Source: DATMQA01 sp035566895 (GTDB lineage: Bacteria; Verrucomicrobiota; Verrucomicrobiia; Limisphaerales; UBA8199). Taken from it: DNA of 42,321 nucleotides. Each line of letters begins with the position of its first letter. Within the stretch, counting starts at the first letter, position 1. Positions 16,759 through 25,942 of this stretch are shown one piece after another. The translations under genes and the position numbers were made by a program. The notes below the pieces were generated by a model. The model was not told where the DNA came from and searched no databases. It saw only the letters and a program-made list of their open reading frames with translations. The stretch covers positions 1 to 42,321 of the forward strand of contig DATMQA010000059.1 of assembly GCA_035566895.1 (NCBI GenBank), read 5' to 3'.

Positions 16759-17583
16759 ATGAAGTGCCGAACTGTCGTTTCCGTCGGGAAGTGCCTCTTG
16801 TTAGTTAACCTCGTGCTGGGCGGGCTTGCCGTACAGGCGCAAGTAGTCACGCTCAATAATGGGAATTCCTCGGCGTCGGTTGATCTGACGGTGGGGAACC
16901 ATGGCGGGATGAACAACTGGACCGTCGATTTGGTGAACCAGCTCAGCCAGCAATGGTTTTGGTACCGTGTTGGCAACACCGCCCAGGCCACCATCGACAC
17001 GGTCGGGAACTTGTCTTTCACCACCCCAAACCCAAACGTCCTGTTCTCCACCTATCACAACACTCAGTTTAGCATTGAGGTGGACTATACATTGACGGGT
17101 GGTTCGGCCGGGAGCGGCAGTTCGGACATCAATGAGTCAATCCGCGTCACCAATTTGACGGCCACGTCGTTGGATTTTCACCTATACCAGTTTTCCCACT
17201 ATAAGCTGGGCGGAATTACCGGGGGCGCAACGGCGACTTTGCAAAAGAACGGGCTGGGCAAATTTATCGGCGCTTTCCAGGGCAACAGCTCAATTGAGTT
17301 TAATGAAACGGTCGCTACCCCAGGTGGTGACCGCGGCGAAGCGAACCTCTCAGCCGCCACTCTGCTCGGCGAACTTAATGGTCCGGCCTACTCGTTGAAT
17401 GACAATCTGAGCGCTGGCCCGGGCGACGTAGGGTACGCATTGGAGTGGGACAACTCGATCCTGGCCGGTGGCGGTTTCATCATCGGCAAAGATAAGAGCA
17501 TTTCGCCGGTCCCCGAGCCGACCACGCTGGCGTTGCTTTCGGTTGGCTTGGTTGCTATCGGGTGGCGCAGACGGAGTTCGTAG
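16759..17583 (+). CDS. PEP-CTERM sorted secreted protein
   Basis: This 274-residue protein has a signal peptide (residues 1-27, ending VQAQV) and a C-terminal sorting tail of PEP-CTERM type: SPVPEPTTLALLSVGLVAIG then WRRRSS, that is, the PEP motif, a hydrophobic helix and a basic end. Exosortase removes this tail to release or anchor the protein at the cell surface. The body is beta-rich and Asn/Thr-rich. It is a paralogue of the protein at 21949-22848: both have a QQWFWY segment near residue 65, an ESIRVTNL / ETIKISNL strand and F-H-Y-Q-S/F. Biological role is unknown; matrix or adhesion is likely. Confidence 0.85.
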   Translation: MKCRTVVSVGKCLLLVNLVLGGLAVQAQVVTLNNGNSSASVDLTVGNHGGMNNWTVDLVNQLSQQWFWYRVGNTAQATIDTVGNLSFTTPNPNVLFSTYHNTQFSIEVDYTLTGGSAGSGSSDINESIRVTNLTATSLDFHLYQFSHYKLGGITGGATATLQKNGLGKFIGAFQGNSSIEFNETVATPGGDRGEANLSAATLLGELNGPAYSLNDNLSAGPGDVGYALEWDNSILAGGGFIIGKDKSISPVPEPTTLALLSVGLVAIGWRRRSS

Positions 17584-17764
17584 TCGCAGAAGTTTGTCCC
17601 TGAAACTGCGGTCGGAGTCTCGGTCTCGTTCCTTATTTTCTTTTCCTATCTCCTTCTCGCTTCAGCCCACTGCGAAAAGTGAGGTTGGGAGGGGAAAGAG
17701 TATCAAATCGTTTCTTTGTGTCCTTTGCGATCTTTTGCGCCCAATCCCTTCGGATTTCAAAACC

Positions 17765-17793
17765 TTGACATGGCCCGTTTTTTCCGTTATAAA
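17765..17793 (+). promoter_or_regulatory. consensus sigma-70-like promoter for NHL gene
   Basis: TTGACA at 17765-17770 and TATAAA at 17788-17793 with a 17-base spacer form a near-perfect promoter, 58 bases before ATG 17852. Confidence 0.7.
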
Positions 17794-17851
17794 CGCTTCA
17801 TAACACAAGCCCTGAATCAGTCTTGAACGTCCTGTTCTTGCAGAACTCGCC

Positions 17852-19162
17852 ATGAAGATGTTGCCACTTCGCCACGTTCTTGCCGCTGCTTTCCTGGCCT
17901 GCTCCCTGGCAGCAGGCCAAGCTCAACCTTACACGGTCGGGACGCTGATTGGCTCGGCGGCAAATCCCGGCAGCTCCGATGGCACCAACGGCGCAGCTCA
18001 ATTTACTGCTCCCACCGGCCTGACGCTCGACACGAGCAGTAATCTCTTTTTGGCAGACGGCAACGCCATTCGCAGAATCAGCCCTTTAGGAACCAATTGG
18101 GTTGTCCGAACTCTAGCCGGCGAGATCGGCACGCACGGTTTTGTGGATGGTACAAACAGTTTAGCCCAATTCAACGATCCTCAGGGCGTCGCTGTCGATG
18201 GCGCTGGCAACCTCTACGTGGCGGATACCTTGAACAATGCGATCCGCATAGTCGTTCCAATGGGAACGAATTGGGTAGTAACGACCATCGCCGGACCTTC
18301 TCCACAGTTTCTCCCGCCGTCCGGCAGCGTTGATGGCACTAACAACACAGCGCGCTTTTACCATCCCACTGGAATTGCGGTGGACGCTCTCACCAATTTG
18401 TATGTGGCGGACGAGCTCAACAATTTGATCCGCAAAGTCACCCCGGCCGGCACCAACTGGGTCGTCACTACTTTGGCAGGTTCCACCAACAGTGGCACTG
18501 CCAACGGCTCCAACAGCGTTGCCCGATTTAACAGTCCCTCCGGCATTGCCCAGGATAGCGCCGGCAATCTTTACGTCACCGATTTCGCCAACAACTCGAT
18601 CAGGAAAATTACCCAGAACGGCACCAATTGGGCTGTCACCACGCTGGCCGGCACCAATGGTGCCAGCGGCGTAAACGATGGCACGGGCAACGCCGCCCGC
18701 TTTTATCTGCCTCAATGTGTCGCAGTCGATAGCGCCCAGAACCTGTTCGTGACCGATTCCGCCAACTCAACCATCCGCAGGATCACGCCGGCAGGTGTCG
18801 TGAGCACAATCGCCGGCTTGCCCGGTGTCACCATCCCGGCCAACGGAACGGGCAACGCCGCCCGATTCGCCCAGCCTTTTGGAGTGGTGGTCGATTCCTC
18901 TGGCGCACTGTTTGTCACCGACTATCTTGGTTACGCCGTCCGGCAGGGCCGCCTCGCCCCGGTGCTGCAGTACTCCGTCTCCGGCCCGCAATTAGTCCTT
19001 TCCTGGCCGGTCGGCTTGACCGGCTTTGTGGCCCAATTCTCGACCAACTTGAGCGGTACCAATTGGACTACTCTGACCAATATCCCGACTCTCGCGGCCG
19101 AGTATCTCTTCGTTACGAATGGCACTCAGACCGGAAAGGGCTTCTATCGCCTCAAAAAGTGA
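17852..19162 (+). CDS. secreted NHL-repeat beta-propeller protein
   Basis: This 436-residue protein has an N-terminal signal peptide (MKMLPLRHVLAAAFLACSLA to GQAQ). Residues about 28-365 contain five to six NHL repeats of about 55 residues; each has the order DGTNxAARF, GIAVDxxxNLYVAD, NNxIRKV and GTNWVVTTLAG, giving a beta-propeller. The last 65 residues (LVLSWPVGLTGFVAQFSTNL and on to GKGFYRLKK) are the beta-sandwich-like end module repeatedly found on secreted Verrucomicrobiota proteins. Propellers of this kind bind proteins or sugars outside the cell; the ligand is unknown. It is a monocistronic gene with its own promoter. Confidence 0.85.
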   Translation: MKMLPLRHVLAAAFLACSLAAGQAQPYTVGTLIGSAANPGSSDGTNGAAQFTAPTGLTLDTSSNLFLADGNAIRRISPLGTNWVVRTLAGEIGTHGFVDGTNSLAQFNDPQGVAVDGAGNLYVADTLNNAIRIVVPMGTNWVVTTIAGPSPQFLPPSGSVDGTNNTARFYHPTGIAVDALTNLYVADELNNLIRKVTPAGTNWVVTTLAGSTNSGTANGSNSVARFNSPSGIAQDSAGNLYVTDFANNSIRKITQNGTNWAVTTLAGTNGASGVNDGTGNAARFYLPQCVAVDSAQNLFVTDSANSTIRRITPAGVVSTIAGLPGVTIPANGTGNAARFAQPFGVVVDSSGALFVTDYLGYAVRQGRLAPVLQYSVSGPQLVLSWPVGLTGFVAQFSTNLSGTNWTTLTNIPTLAAEYLFVTNGTQTGKGFYRLKK

Positions 19163-19272
19163 CCCGCACGGAGTGTCATGGGTTCTCTCCTCCGCGTCCT
19201 CCTCGTTCGCCTTCGTTGAAACCTATAAACGGACTGCGAGTTAGAGTCCGTTCTGGCAGTGGTGCTGCTCAA

Positions 19273-21840
19273 TCACGGTCCGGAAACCAGGCGTACCCAG
19301 CGCGTATCGGTCCGATAGCTGGGACCGACCGGGGGATCGATCAGGGCGTAAAAGGGATGCAAACCCGGGCCGAGAAAGGAACCGTTGATGGTGAAGGTGG
19401 TTGCCGATTGGTTGAGGACTTTGGCCGTGAGTCCCCCGGTGCTGAACAAGCGGATGGCGCTGACAGCATTGGTATTGGCCACGACGCGGAGGTGATAAGT
19501 TCTTTGCGCGGGCGCGGGGTCTACCAGGTCCAGGAACGACGAAGTGGCGGACAACGAAGAGTTTTGGATTTGAACCGGGATGGTGGTGCGGGTTTGGGTG
19601 CGCACATGGGTGCCTTCGTAGGCCACGGCGGCTAAATTGTGGAACCCATCCGTTAAAAGGGCGGTGTTCAGTGGAAGATTCAAGTTGATGCTGGCCGCGC
19701 CCGCGGAGAGTTGAAGATGGTTTCGCGGTTGCAAGTCGGAGAGGTTTCCATTCAGCGCAACCAGGCCGCCCGGAGTGGGGGTCAGGTCGCCCGAAGAGGT
19801 CAGTTGGACCCGTAGCAGACTCGCCTGCAGGCCGGGACTACGGGCGTAGACGTTAAAGTTGGCGGCGCCAAACCACCCTGCTGAAACGTCCTGCGCCAGG
19901 AGACCATCGCTGCCTTGGAGGGGTGGGGTCGAATTGATTACCCCGAGGAACTGCTGCACCAAATCCATTATGGTAGCGCTGCTCGATTGGTTGGTGACGG
20001 CAACGGTGACGGCAACCCCATTGGTCTTGGTAACGTTGAGCTGCAGCCAGGTGCCGAGCCCGATGCCGCCGCCGACGCCAAAACTCTCGTAGCCAAGCGC
20101 GGGAGAATCCATAAACACGCTGCGGCTGGCCCGCACAAACGTGGTCAGCAAACCGGCGTTGCCGGCTGAACTGCTGGTGGTTGTGGGCAGGTTGCCAGCA
20201 GCAAAGTTAGTAACCACAGGTGTCCATTGCTTTAAATCGGTCGAAGCCTGCAAGACGTAGGGCGCCACGCCACGCGAAATCCGAAGCGCACAGCCGGCGG
20301 TTGCTGAGGGCGCCGACAACGTCACCACGGGCTGCGGTGTACCGGAAAGCAAAGGGACCGCGCGGTAAAACCGTCTCGACCAATTTGACGCCTGGCCATC
20401 GGTAAAGCCAAACGAGGTCGCCGGCAGGTTGGTGGCCAGGGAGTGAAGTTCGATGCGATCACCATAAACCGCAGCAGCGACCTGCGCGGTATTAGTCACC
20501 AGCGGATCGCTGAGCGCCCCGCCCACACCGGCCGCCACGGAGGCGAGGGTGGCGTTGGCAGGAACGGTGTAGGTGAGGGGAAAGCCATTGAGGGTCAGGG
20601 TCAAGACGTTGCCGGCCTGGGGCGCAAGGTTGGTCAGCGTTTGGACGTATTTCCCGTCGACGAAGAGATCAACTTGCTGGAGCGGATGGTTGGTATCGCT
20701 GGCCGCAAATGAGACCGTGAGTTGGGCCGTGCCTTTCAGCACCGCGTTGGACGCCACCCCGGTCCATTGTCCCGAGCCCGGCTGGGCGAAGGGGGCGGAG
20801 AGCGGTTCGCCGACAATGAGTCCCAGCAAGGGCTGGTTCAAGCTTTGGTAATAACATTCCGCCAGGCTGAACCCGCGGGCCTGGTAGAAATAATTCTGTG
20901 GGTTGGGAAACCGTTCCGGGCTGGGCGAGGGTTCGGCAACGGTGCCATAACTGCCGGCTGCCCCGGCGTTGATGAAGGTCAGAAGGTTGCTTTGGTCGTT
21001 GCCGCCGAGGATCAGGCCGCCGTAGGAGGTGAGGCTGTCGGCCATGGCGCCCGGCACGAAAGTATTGGACGAGACGCCGAAGTAGGCCAAACCGGTTTGG
21101 TAGCCGAAGAGGTTGGTTTGGCCCCAGGGCGAATCGGCATTAGTGCGGAGCACTGAGTAATCGCCTGTGATTCTGGTATTGAAGGTCGCATTGTCAAATT
21201 CGTAGAAGCGAATGTTGCGATAAGAGTCCGAGCTCTTGGCCAGCAAAACGGGTTGGTTGGGGAATGAGCCATCTCCGGCAACACCCTGGTCCACCAGGTG
21301 CTTGGCCTGGGCCAGCGAAGTCGAGGTGAGCATGACCGCAAGAAAGGAAGGACCGGAAGCGGTGGCTGGCTTCGCCTGGGCAAAAATCGCCTCGCTGGCG
21401 GCGTAGCTGTTGGTACTTAGCTGGAGGTCCAGACCCTGGTTGGACTTGAGACCGTAGAACAAGGCGGCCGTAGTGCTATTGTAGGCGGTTCCATAAACAA
21501 CCTGGTAAGGGATGTCCATGGAGAGCACCACATAATCGACCTGATTGGTCAACTGGCGGTTGGCCAGCATCTGCAACAAGGGATTGAGCAGATTGGTCTG
21601 AAACTGGTCACCGGTCCAGGAGGTATTCACGCCCGGCCAGGTGATGCGCAGCAAGTTGTCCGGCGGAACCTGCCGGCGTTCGCAGAAGTAATTGCCCAAC
21701 GCGACCGAGTTGGTGCTGTTCTGATTGACGATGACGACGGTATTCAGGCCGCTGCCTCCGGCCTGCAGATGGCGGGCCGGCCACAGGGCCAGGAGGGTTA
21801 TCCCTGCGCACAGCAACGTCGAAAGCCTAAATTGATGCAT
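19273..21840 (-). CDS. TIGR03790 family secreted protein
   Basis: This 855-residue protein starts at ATG 21840 (MHQFRLSTLLCAGITLLALW); GTG 21846 is two codons further up. It has a signal peptide and a body of the TIGR03790 type: LNTVVIVNQNSTNSVALGNY, YFCERRQVPPDNLLRITWPG and VDYVVLSMDIPYQVVYG. This family is found in Verrucomicrobiota, Planctomycetota and some Bacteroidota and has unknown function. The C-terminal 450 residues are beta-sandwich-like (VDLFVDGKYVQTLTNLAPQA, repeated Ig-like strands), probably surface binding. It lies between two secreted-protein genes, and a terminator separates it from the PEP-CTERM gene upstream on the same strand. Confidence 0.8.
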   Translation of the reverse strand: MHQFRLSTLLCAGITLLALWPARHLQAGGSGLNTVVIVNQNSTNSVALGNYFCERRQVPPDNLLRITWPGVNTSWTGDQFQTNLLNPLLQMLANRQLTNQVDYVVLSMDIPYQVVYGTAYNSTTAALFYGLKSNQGLDLQLSTNSYAASEAIFAQAKPATASGPSFLAVMLTSTSLAQAKHLVDQGVAGDGSFPNQPVLLAKSSDSYRNIRFYEFDNATFNTRITGDYSVLRTNADSPWGQTNLFGYQTGLAYFGVSSNTFVPGAMADSLTSYGGLILGGNDQSNLLTFINAGAAGSYGTVAEPSPSPERFPNPQNYFYQARGFSLAECYYQSLNQPLLGLIVGEPLSAPFAQPGSGQWTGVASNAVLKGTAQLTVSFAASDTNHPLQQVDLFVDGKYVQTLTNLAPQAGNVLTLTLNGFPLTYTVPANATLASVAAGVGGALSDPLVTNTAQVAAAVYGDRIELHSLATNLPATSFGFTDGQASNWSRRFYRAVPLLSGTPQPVVTLSAPSATAGCALRISRGVAPYVLQASTDLKQWTPVVTNFAAGNLPTTTSSSAGNAGLLTTFVRASRSVFMDSPALGYESFGVGGGIGLGTWLQLNVTKTNGVAVTVAVTNQSSSATIMDLVQQFLGVINSTPPLQGSDGLLAQDVSAGWFGAANFNVYARSPGLQASLLRVQLTSSGDLTPTPGGLVALNGNLSDLQPRNHLQLSAGAASINLNLPLNTALLTDGFHNLAAVAYEGTHVRTQTRTTIPVQIQNSSLSATSSFLDLVDPAPAQRTYHLRVVANTNAVSAIRLFSTGGLTAKVLNQSATTFTINGSFLGPGLHPFYALIDPPVGPSYRTDTRWVRLVSGP

Positions 21841-21884
21841 CAACACAGGGCATGGTTAGCAAGTCGGGTGCCGCTTTTCTCATT

Positions 21885-21913
21885 AAAAAAGGCCGATTCA
21901 GTATCGGCCTTTG
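21885..21913 (-). terminator. intrinsic terminator after PEP-CTERM gene
   Basis: On the minus strand an AAAGGCCGAT stem with a short loop and ATCGGCCTTT is followed by a T-run (stem across 21888-21913). It lies downstream of the gene at 21949-22848 and upstream of the TIGR03790 gene. Confidence 0.88.
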
Positions 21914-21948
21914 GGGTATTTAGGTTGGCTCAAAAAACCAAAAACCAG

Positions 21949-22848
21949 TCATGCGGTCTGACGCCGCCGCCACAGTGAGAAGGCAGTCGCTCCCAGGCCG
22001 AGGACAGCCAGACTGGCGGGCTCAGGAACTATGACCACTTGGAGAGACTTATCTTTGCTGATAATCGCGGAGCCGCCGACAGCGATATTGAGGTCCCATT
22101 CCAACGCCCACGTCACCGCATTGGTGCCAATCGGGCCAGCCCCGTAGGGAGCTCCCAGCGTGACGGGTCCGCCGCCGTTGAGCTTGGCCAACGTATCACC
22201 GACGCCGTGGTTATAAAAATTGACCTCGCCCTCGTTTGCGCCAGGGGTCGTCACCGTTTCAGTTAAGCCGGCGCTTGTATTTGCCGGCCCGACATTTTGC
22301 TGGAGCGCGTCGTTATAAAGACCGCGGGGGTTCTTTCCAAGCTGGACGGTGTCCTTGCTGAGGCCGTTCAGGTTAAAATAAGAATATTGGTAGAAGTGAA
22401 ACACCAGGGGCGCTGCCGAGAGGTTGGAGATTTTAATGGTCTCGCCGATATCCGAGACCGCCGTATCGCCGACCGCCACCACGGGCCCGCCAGTTAGCAG
22501 GTAATCGATACCGACACTGTAACCGCCGGCGTTGATGTAAGTGGCCGTCAGTTCGCGCGTGCCCGTCATGACAACCACTGGGGTCGGGCTAATTTTGTCG
22601 ATGGATTGGACGGCGCCGCCGTCGGTGCCATACCAGAACCACTGCTGCTGAAGTTGATTCTGGCCCTGGAGGTCCCAGTGGGACATGCCAGCCTGGCTGT
22701 TCGGATCGACAATGGCCGTCGAGTTATTGTCCGTGAGGGTGTACACCACCGCCCGGGACTGGCACACACATCCCAGCAGGCCCGCCGCAGCGATGGCCGC
22801 CAATAACCAGCGCCCTTTCCCTAATCGAGATTCCTTGCAAAGGTTCAT
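21949..22848 (-). CDS. PEP-CTERM sorted secreted protein, paralogue of 16759-17583
   Basis: This 299-residue secreted protein has a signal peptide (residues 1-33, cut near QSRAV) and the PEP-CTERM tail VIVPEPASLAVLGLGATAFS then LWRRRQTA. Shared strands with the paralogue are QQQWFWYGT, GETIKISNL, FHFYQYSYFNL, TVTTPGANEGEVNF and WALEWDLNIAVGGSAIISKD; GGA/GNNT loops differ. Size is larger by 25 residues. The stop is followed by a strong terminator, and a TTGACT promoter lies upstream, so it is monocistronic. No exosortase gene is in the window, so the sorting enzyme must be elsewhere. Confidence 0.85.
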   Translation of the reverse strand: MNLCKESRLGKGRWLLAAIAAAGLLGCVCQSRAVVYTLTDNNSTAIVDPNSQAGMSHWDLQGQNQLQQQWFWYGTDGGAVQSIDKISPTPVVVMTGTRELTATYINAGGYSVGIDYLLTGGPVVAVGDTAVSDIGETIKISNLSAAPLVFHFYQYSYFNLNGLSKDTVQLGKNPRGLYNDALQQNVGPANTSAGLTETVTTPGANEGEVNFYNHGVGDTLAKLNGGGPVTLGAPYGAGPIGTNAVTWALEWDLNIAVGGSAIISKDKSLQVVIVPEPASLAVLGLGATAFSLWRRRQTA

Positions 22849-22878
22849 AAATTGTCTTCAGGTAAACGTCGGTAAATA

Positions 22879-22905
22879 AATATACATTTCTGCGGCGGAA
22901 GTCAA
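22879..22905 (-). promoter_or_regulatory. sigma-70-like promoter for PEP-CTERM paralogue
   Basis: On the minus strand TTGACT (22900-22905) is followed after 15 bases by TATATT (22879-22884), or after 17 bases by TATTTA (22877-22882). It is 31-34 bases from the ATG at 22848, so the leader is very short. Confidence 0.45.
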
Positions 22906-23010
22906 GGCCTTTTTTTGCACGTTTTTTATTATCCGTGCCGGCACTGCTATCCGCTTTTCATCGCGGGCAAGACCTGTTTCTGAAGCGCTACCGCCCCCCT
23001 AAAAGGCGCT

Positions 23011-24450
23011 TCAGAGCAGTTTCTGCTCGATCATTTCGGCTTGGAGTTTGAGCAGGTGATTCTTCTCGGCGATCAATTTACTCTTCTCTTCTATGAGCTT
23101 GCTCTGCTCTTGCATCAGGCGTCTTTGTTCTTCGATGAAAGTAATCTGGTGGGCGATCAGCTCCGCATTGGCGCTAAAGGCGGCGGTCGTCGGCCCATGC
23201 GAGTGGCCATTAGTGGGCGGTGGCGGCGGCGTCGCAGCGACCTTGTCCAGGTCCGCCGAATGGCCATTGGTCTGCACCGGGTCCGGGAACGTTGCGTAGT
23301 TGGACACTGTTGACATAAGATCTGTAAAATACCGGTTGTAATCGAACATCATCCGGCGCTGTTGGCGCTGCGGCTGGCGATGATTCAAAGCCCTGGCTGC
23401 TGCCGGCATGGGCGATGCCGGTTTTGGTTTCAAAGCCACGGAGGGAGCCGGCGCTGGAATCGCAGGCACAGCCGCCGGGACAGATGCGGACTGAGGACCC
23501 GGAACCGCGCTCTGGGCTGCGGCAACGGCAGATCTTTGAGCAGCAATTGGTCGCGGAGCCGATCTGCTCGCGGGTGCCCGACGGAGATGCCGCATCTTGC
23601 TGACCAGCAGAATACCCGCCAGCGCGGCACCGACCAGCACGGCCAGGCCAATCGCTAAAGCCTTCAGCAGCGGCCCGTTGCCGCCTGCGGCTCCCGGTTG
23701 GGTCTCGCTATCCAACGTGACGAGCCCGACCAAATCCAAGGTGGAGAGCTTATCGCCGTCCTGGTGATCGGAATATCGTTCTCCCGGTTTAAACGAAACG
23801 CTTTTGGCTAATTGCCGCAACGTTTCCAAATCGGTCACGCCACGATATATCGTCGTTACGTGCAGGACCCCGTGACGCCCAAGGATCTCCTGGTTGTAAT
23901 TGCAAGTGCTCGAGGTATCGCCCTTGGAACCGGTGACTGCCCGAATCGACCATTCCACCGCGTGCTCCCCGGCCTCATAACTGGGTGGAACCTGCCAGGA
24001 AAGAGGTGTGCCTGCCTTGAAGTCCGCCGCATGATGCCGCCGATATTGCTGCAGAAAGGTCTGCAGAATTGCGTCCTGGTTCAGCGTGGATTTCCCGGGC
24101 TCCGCCAGGTAGCCGGTCTCGTTGAATTCAAAAAGCACCGGCCAGCTCACCGAAGCCGAAATCATGCAACCGACCAGATCTTTCGGGACCGTGTTCTTTC
24201 GCTCCTCGAGGTAAACGCGGGCGCCTTCGGCGCCGGTAAACTGGTACCCCAGCGGGATCTTGACCTCGCCGGCTTTGCCCAGGGAAACCGTCGCCGGGCC
24301 GGACACCCAATCGATCGTTGACAGGTTGGGAGCTTGATCCTCAGCCCGACAGACACCCGTTGAGGAAAGCCCGATTACAGTGAGGACCCAGAACGCTGGC
24401 ATCAGTTTCGCCAACTTCTTAGAGATGTCACTCTGGCAGCAGTACGACAT
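23011..24450 (-). CDS. DUF2167 membrane protein with coiled-coil tail
   Basis: This 479-residue protein has a signal-like segment (about 12-36, ending VCRAED), then a DUF2167 domain at about 45-250: WVSGPATVSLGKAGEVKIPL, FEFNETGYLAEPGKSTLNQD, LSWQVPPSYEAGEHAVEWSI and NYNQEILGRHGVLHVTTIYR. A membrane helix follows (LLKALAIGLAVLVGAALAGI). Beyond it are a long Ala/Pro-rich linker and a C-terminal coiled coil of Glu/Lys/Leu repeats (EEQRRLMQEQSKLIEEKSKL and on). DUF2167 proteins are usually about 300 residues and end after the membrane segment, so this tail is an addition, probably cytosolic. The stop is in the 5' arm of an 8-base hairpin (22981-22988 with 23006-23013). Confidence 0.8.
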   Translation of the reverse strand: MSYCCQSDISKKLAKLMPAFWVLTVIGLSSTGVCRAEDQAPNLSTIDWVSGPATVSLGKAGEVKIPLGYQFTGAEGARVYLEERKNTVPKDLVGCMISASVSWPVLFEFNETGYLAEPGKSTLNQDAILQTFLQQYRRHHAADFKAGTPLSWQVPPSYEAGEHAVEWSIRAVTGSKGDTSSTCNYNQEILGRHGVLHVTTIYRGVTDLETLRQLAKSVSFKPGERYSDHQDGDKLSTLDLVGLVTLDSETQPGAAGGNGPLLKALAIGLAVLVGAALAGILLVSKMRHLRRAPASRSAPRPIAAQRSAVAAAQSAVPGPQSASVPAAVPAIPAPAPSVALKPKPASPMPAAARALNHRQPQRQQRRMMFDYNRYFTDLMSTVSNYATFPDPVQTNGHSADLDKVAATPPPPPTNGHSHGPTTAAFSANAELIAHQITFIEEQRRLMQEQSKLIEEKSKLIAEKNHLLKLQAEMIEQKLL

Positions 24451-24477
24451 AGTTCAGAGTATTCGAAAGGTATTCTG

Positions 24478-24506
24478 GTTTTAGATCAAAAAAGCGGCCA
24501 AGTCAA
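24478..24506 (-). promoter_or_regulatory. sigma-70-like promoter for DUF2167 gene
   Basis: On the minus strand TTGACT (24501-24506) and TAAAAC (24478-24483) are 17 bases apart, 28 bases upstream of the ATG at 24450. The -35 hexamer is the same as that of both PEP-CTERM genes. Confidence 0.5.
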
Positions 24507-24781
24507 CCTTTTAATAACACGAACACGTGATCGTTTGCGATTTCTCCCAAATGTTTTGTGTGCGAGTTGACCGGAACATCGGCTGGCTGCGTGTCGGTCC
24601 TCAACCAGGCTCCGATGCCGAGACCGCTGGTTTCCAACACGTTAGAGGAAGGCGCCTCATTTCTCTCCACCAACGGCAAGCGGTCGCCCTCGTTTCCCCT
24701 ATGGAAATACCCGAAGGCGAGTCCGTAATCTCCGGAGTTATTAACAACGCGACCGGAAATTGTGAATAAGTCGGCTAGTCG
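24507..24781. other. gene-free interval, no feature seen
   Basis: This stretch lies between the DUF2167 promoter and the DUF1080 stop. An 80-residue plus-strand frame (24527-24769) has no coding character, no ribosome site and no recognisable domain, so nothing is annotated here. Confidence 0.5.
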
Positions 24782-25864
24782 TTACTTCGGTGCGTTCAAG
24801 GCAGGCTCTTTGCCGCTCCGCTTGGCGACGTTTGCGCCTTCGCCCACCGACCAGGTAATCTGTTCGGGTTGGGTCTTCCCGTCCTCCGGGAATTCAATCT
24901 GAACGTCTGTGGTTTTGGCAAAAAACTTGGTGGGCGATTCCGCAAACAGGAGAAATTTTACGCCTCCCATTGTCGCCGTTAGCTGATTGCCCTCACGACC
25001 GATTTCCCAATTCTCGTATTTGCCGGTATCACGGTCGAGCAGCGCCAGCGGCAGGGTGAATTCCTTCTTACCCGGCTTGCCGAGCTCCCGGACCCAAATA
25101 TTCCGAAAACGAACAGGATTGCCGTGGTCCTGCAATGAGATGGGTTGCTTTTCGGGGTGAGGCTGGTAGGGAGCGCGTTCGAGCCAACTGGTCGGGCCGG
25201 TCAAGCTGACGTTGTTCTGGACCAGCACGCCGTTGTGAAACACCGTCAGGCGCGCCGGGGAGAACAGTTTGCCTTCCCCATCGAAGCGCGGGGCGGTGTA
25301 GATAATCTCGTATATCTGCCATTGACCGGGCGGGCGGCTGGCGTTGGCCAAGGGCGGGTACTGGCCGTAAACCGCCGCCGCACCGCCGTCGGCGTAGGTT
25401 TTGTTGCCGTAGGAGTCGAGCACCTGCACCTCGTAGCGATCCAACCCGAAGAACACGCCGCTGTTGCCACGGCCCTGGCCTTCGCCGTGGGCCGGTACCG
25501 GGGCCGCCCATTCCACGTGGAGCTGGCAATCGCCGAAATTCTGAAGCGTGCGGACGTAGCCACTGCCTCGGACGCATTCCATGTAGCCATCACGCGTAAT
25601 CCATTTCGTGGGGGTGCCGTCCATGCTGACCCACTGCGAGATGTCCTTGCCATCGAAAAGGACCGTGGCATCGGAGGGGGGCTGGCCGGCTTTTTCCTGA
25701 GTGCTGGCGGTGGCGGGAGTGATCACCGGTGGTTGCGGCCGGGTGCGATCGTGGTCAAGCCAATTGGGGTCCGGTTGAGCCGGGCAGCTCCAGGGCGCAA
25801 TCAGCGCGAGGTGTCCGAGCGCGAGTGAGACCATGAGGCCTGGAGCGGGTTTTGTGGGTTTCAT
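24782..25864 (-). CDS. DUF1080 (3-keto-disaccharide hydrolase-like) secreted protein
   Basis: This 360-residue protein starts at ATG 25864 (MKPTKPAPGLMVSLALGHLA), giving a signal peptide ending near SCPAQ; the frame extends further up without such a signal. The DUF1080 concanavalin-like fold covers about 65-270: LFDGKDISQWVSMDG, WITRDGYMECVRGSGYVRT, DCQLHVEWAAPVPAHGEGQG with RGNSGVFFGLDRYEVQVLDS, and WQIYEIIYTAPRF. Members hydrolyse 3-keto-glycosides. It is the last gene of the run below, 78 bases after the Gfo/Idh/MocA stop, so it probably shares the transcript. Confidence 0.85.
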   Translation of the reverse strand: MKPTKPAPGLMVSLALGHLALIAPWSCPAQPDPNWLDHDRTRPQPPVITPATASTQEKAGQPPSDATVLFDGKDISQWVSMDGTPTKWITRDGYMECVRGSGYVRTLQNFGDCQLHVEWAAPVPAHGEGQGRGNSGVFFGLDRYEVQVLDSYGNKTYADGGAAAVYGQYPPLANASRPPGQWQIYEIIYTAPRFDGEGKLFSPARLTVFHNGVLVQNNVSLTGPTSWLERAPYQPHPEKQPISLQDHGNPVRFRNIWVRELGKPGKKEFTLPLALLDRDTGKYENWEIGREGNQLTATMGGVKFLLFAESPTKFFAKTTDVQIEFPEDGKTQPEQITWSVGEGANVAKRSGKEPALNAPK

Positions 25865-25942
25865 AATTTGAATTGGCGCAGTTCGGTTATTTGCACGGGC
25901 GCAGATTAACAACTCCGGCGGCAAAGGAAAGGGTTGTGCGGA

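Noticed and set aside
17600..17745. CTTTGTGTC/CTTTGCGATC-type run before the NHL promoter as another array
   Set aside because: The step is not constant (9-10 bases) and only about three units exist, so it was not counted with the arrays.
24527..24769. 80-codon plus-strand frame
   Set aside because: No ribosome site, no promoter link and no domain; treated as chance.
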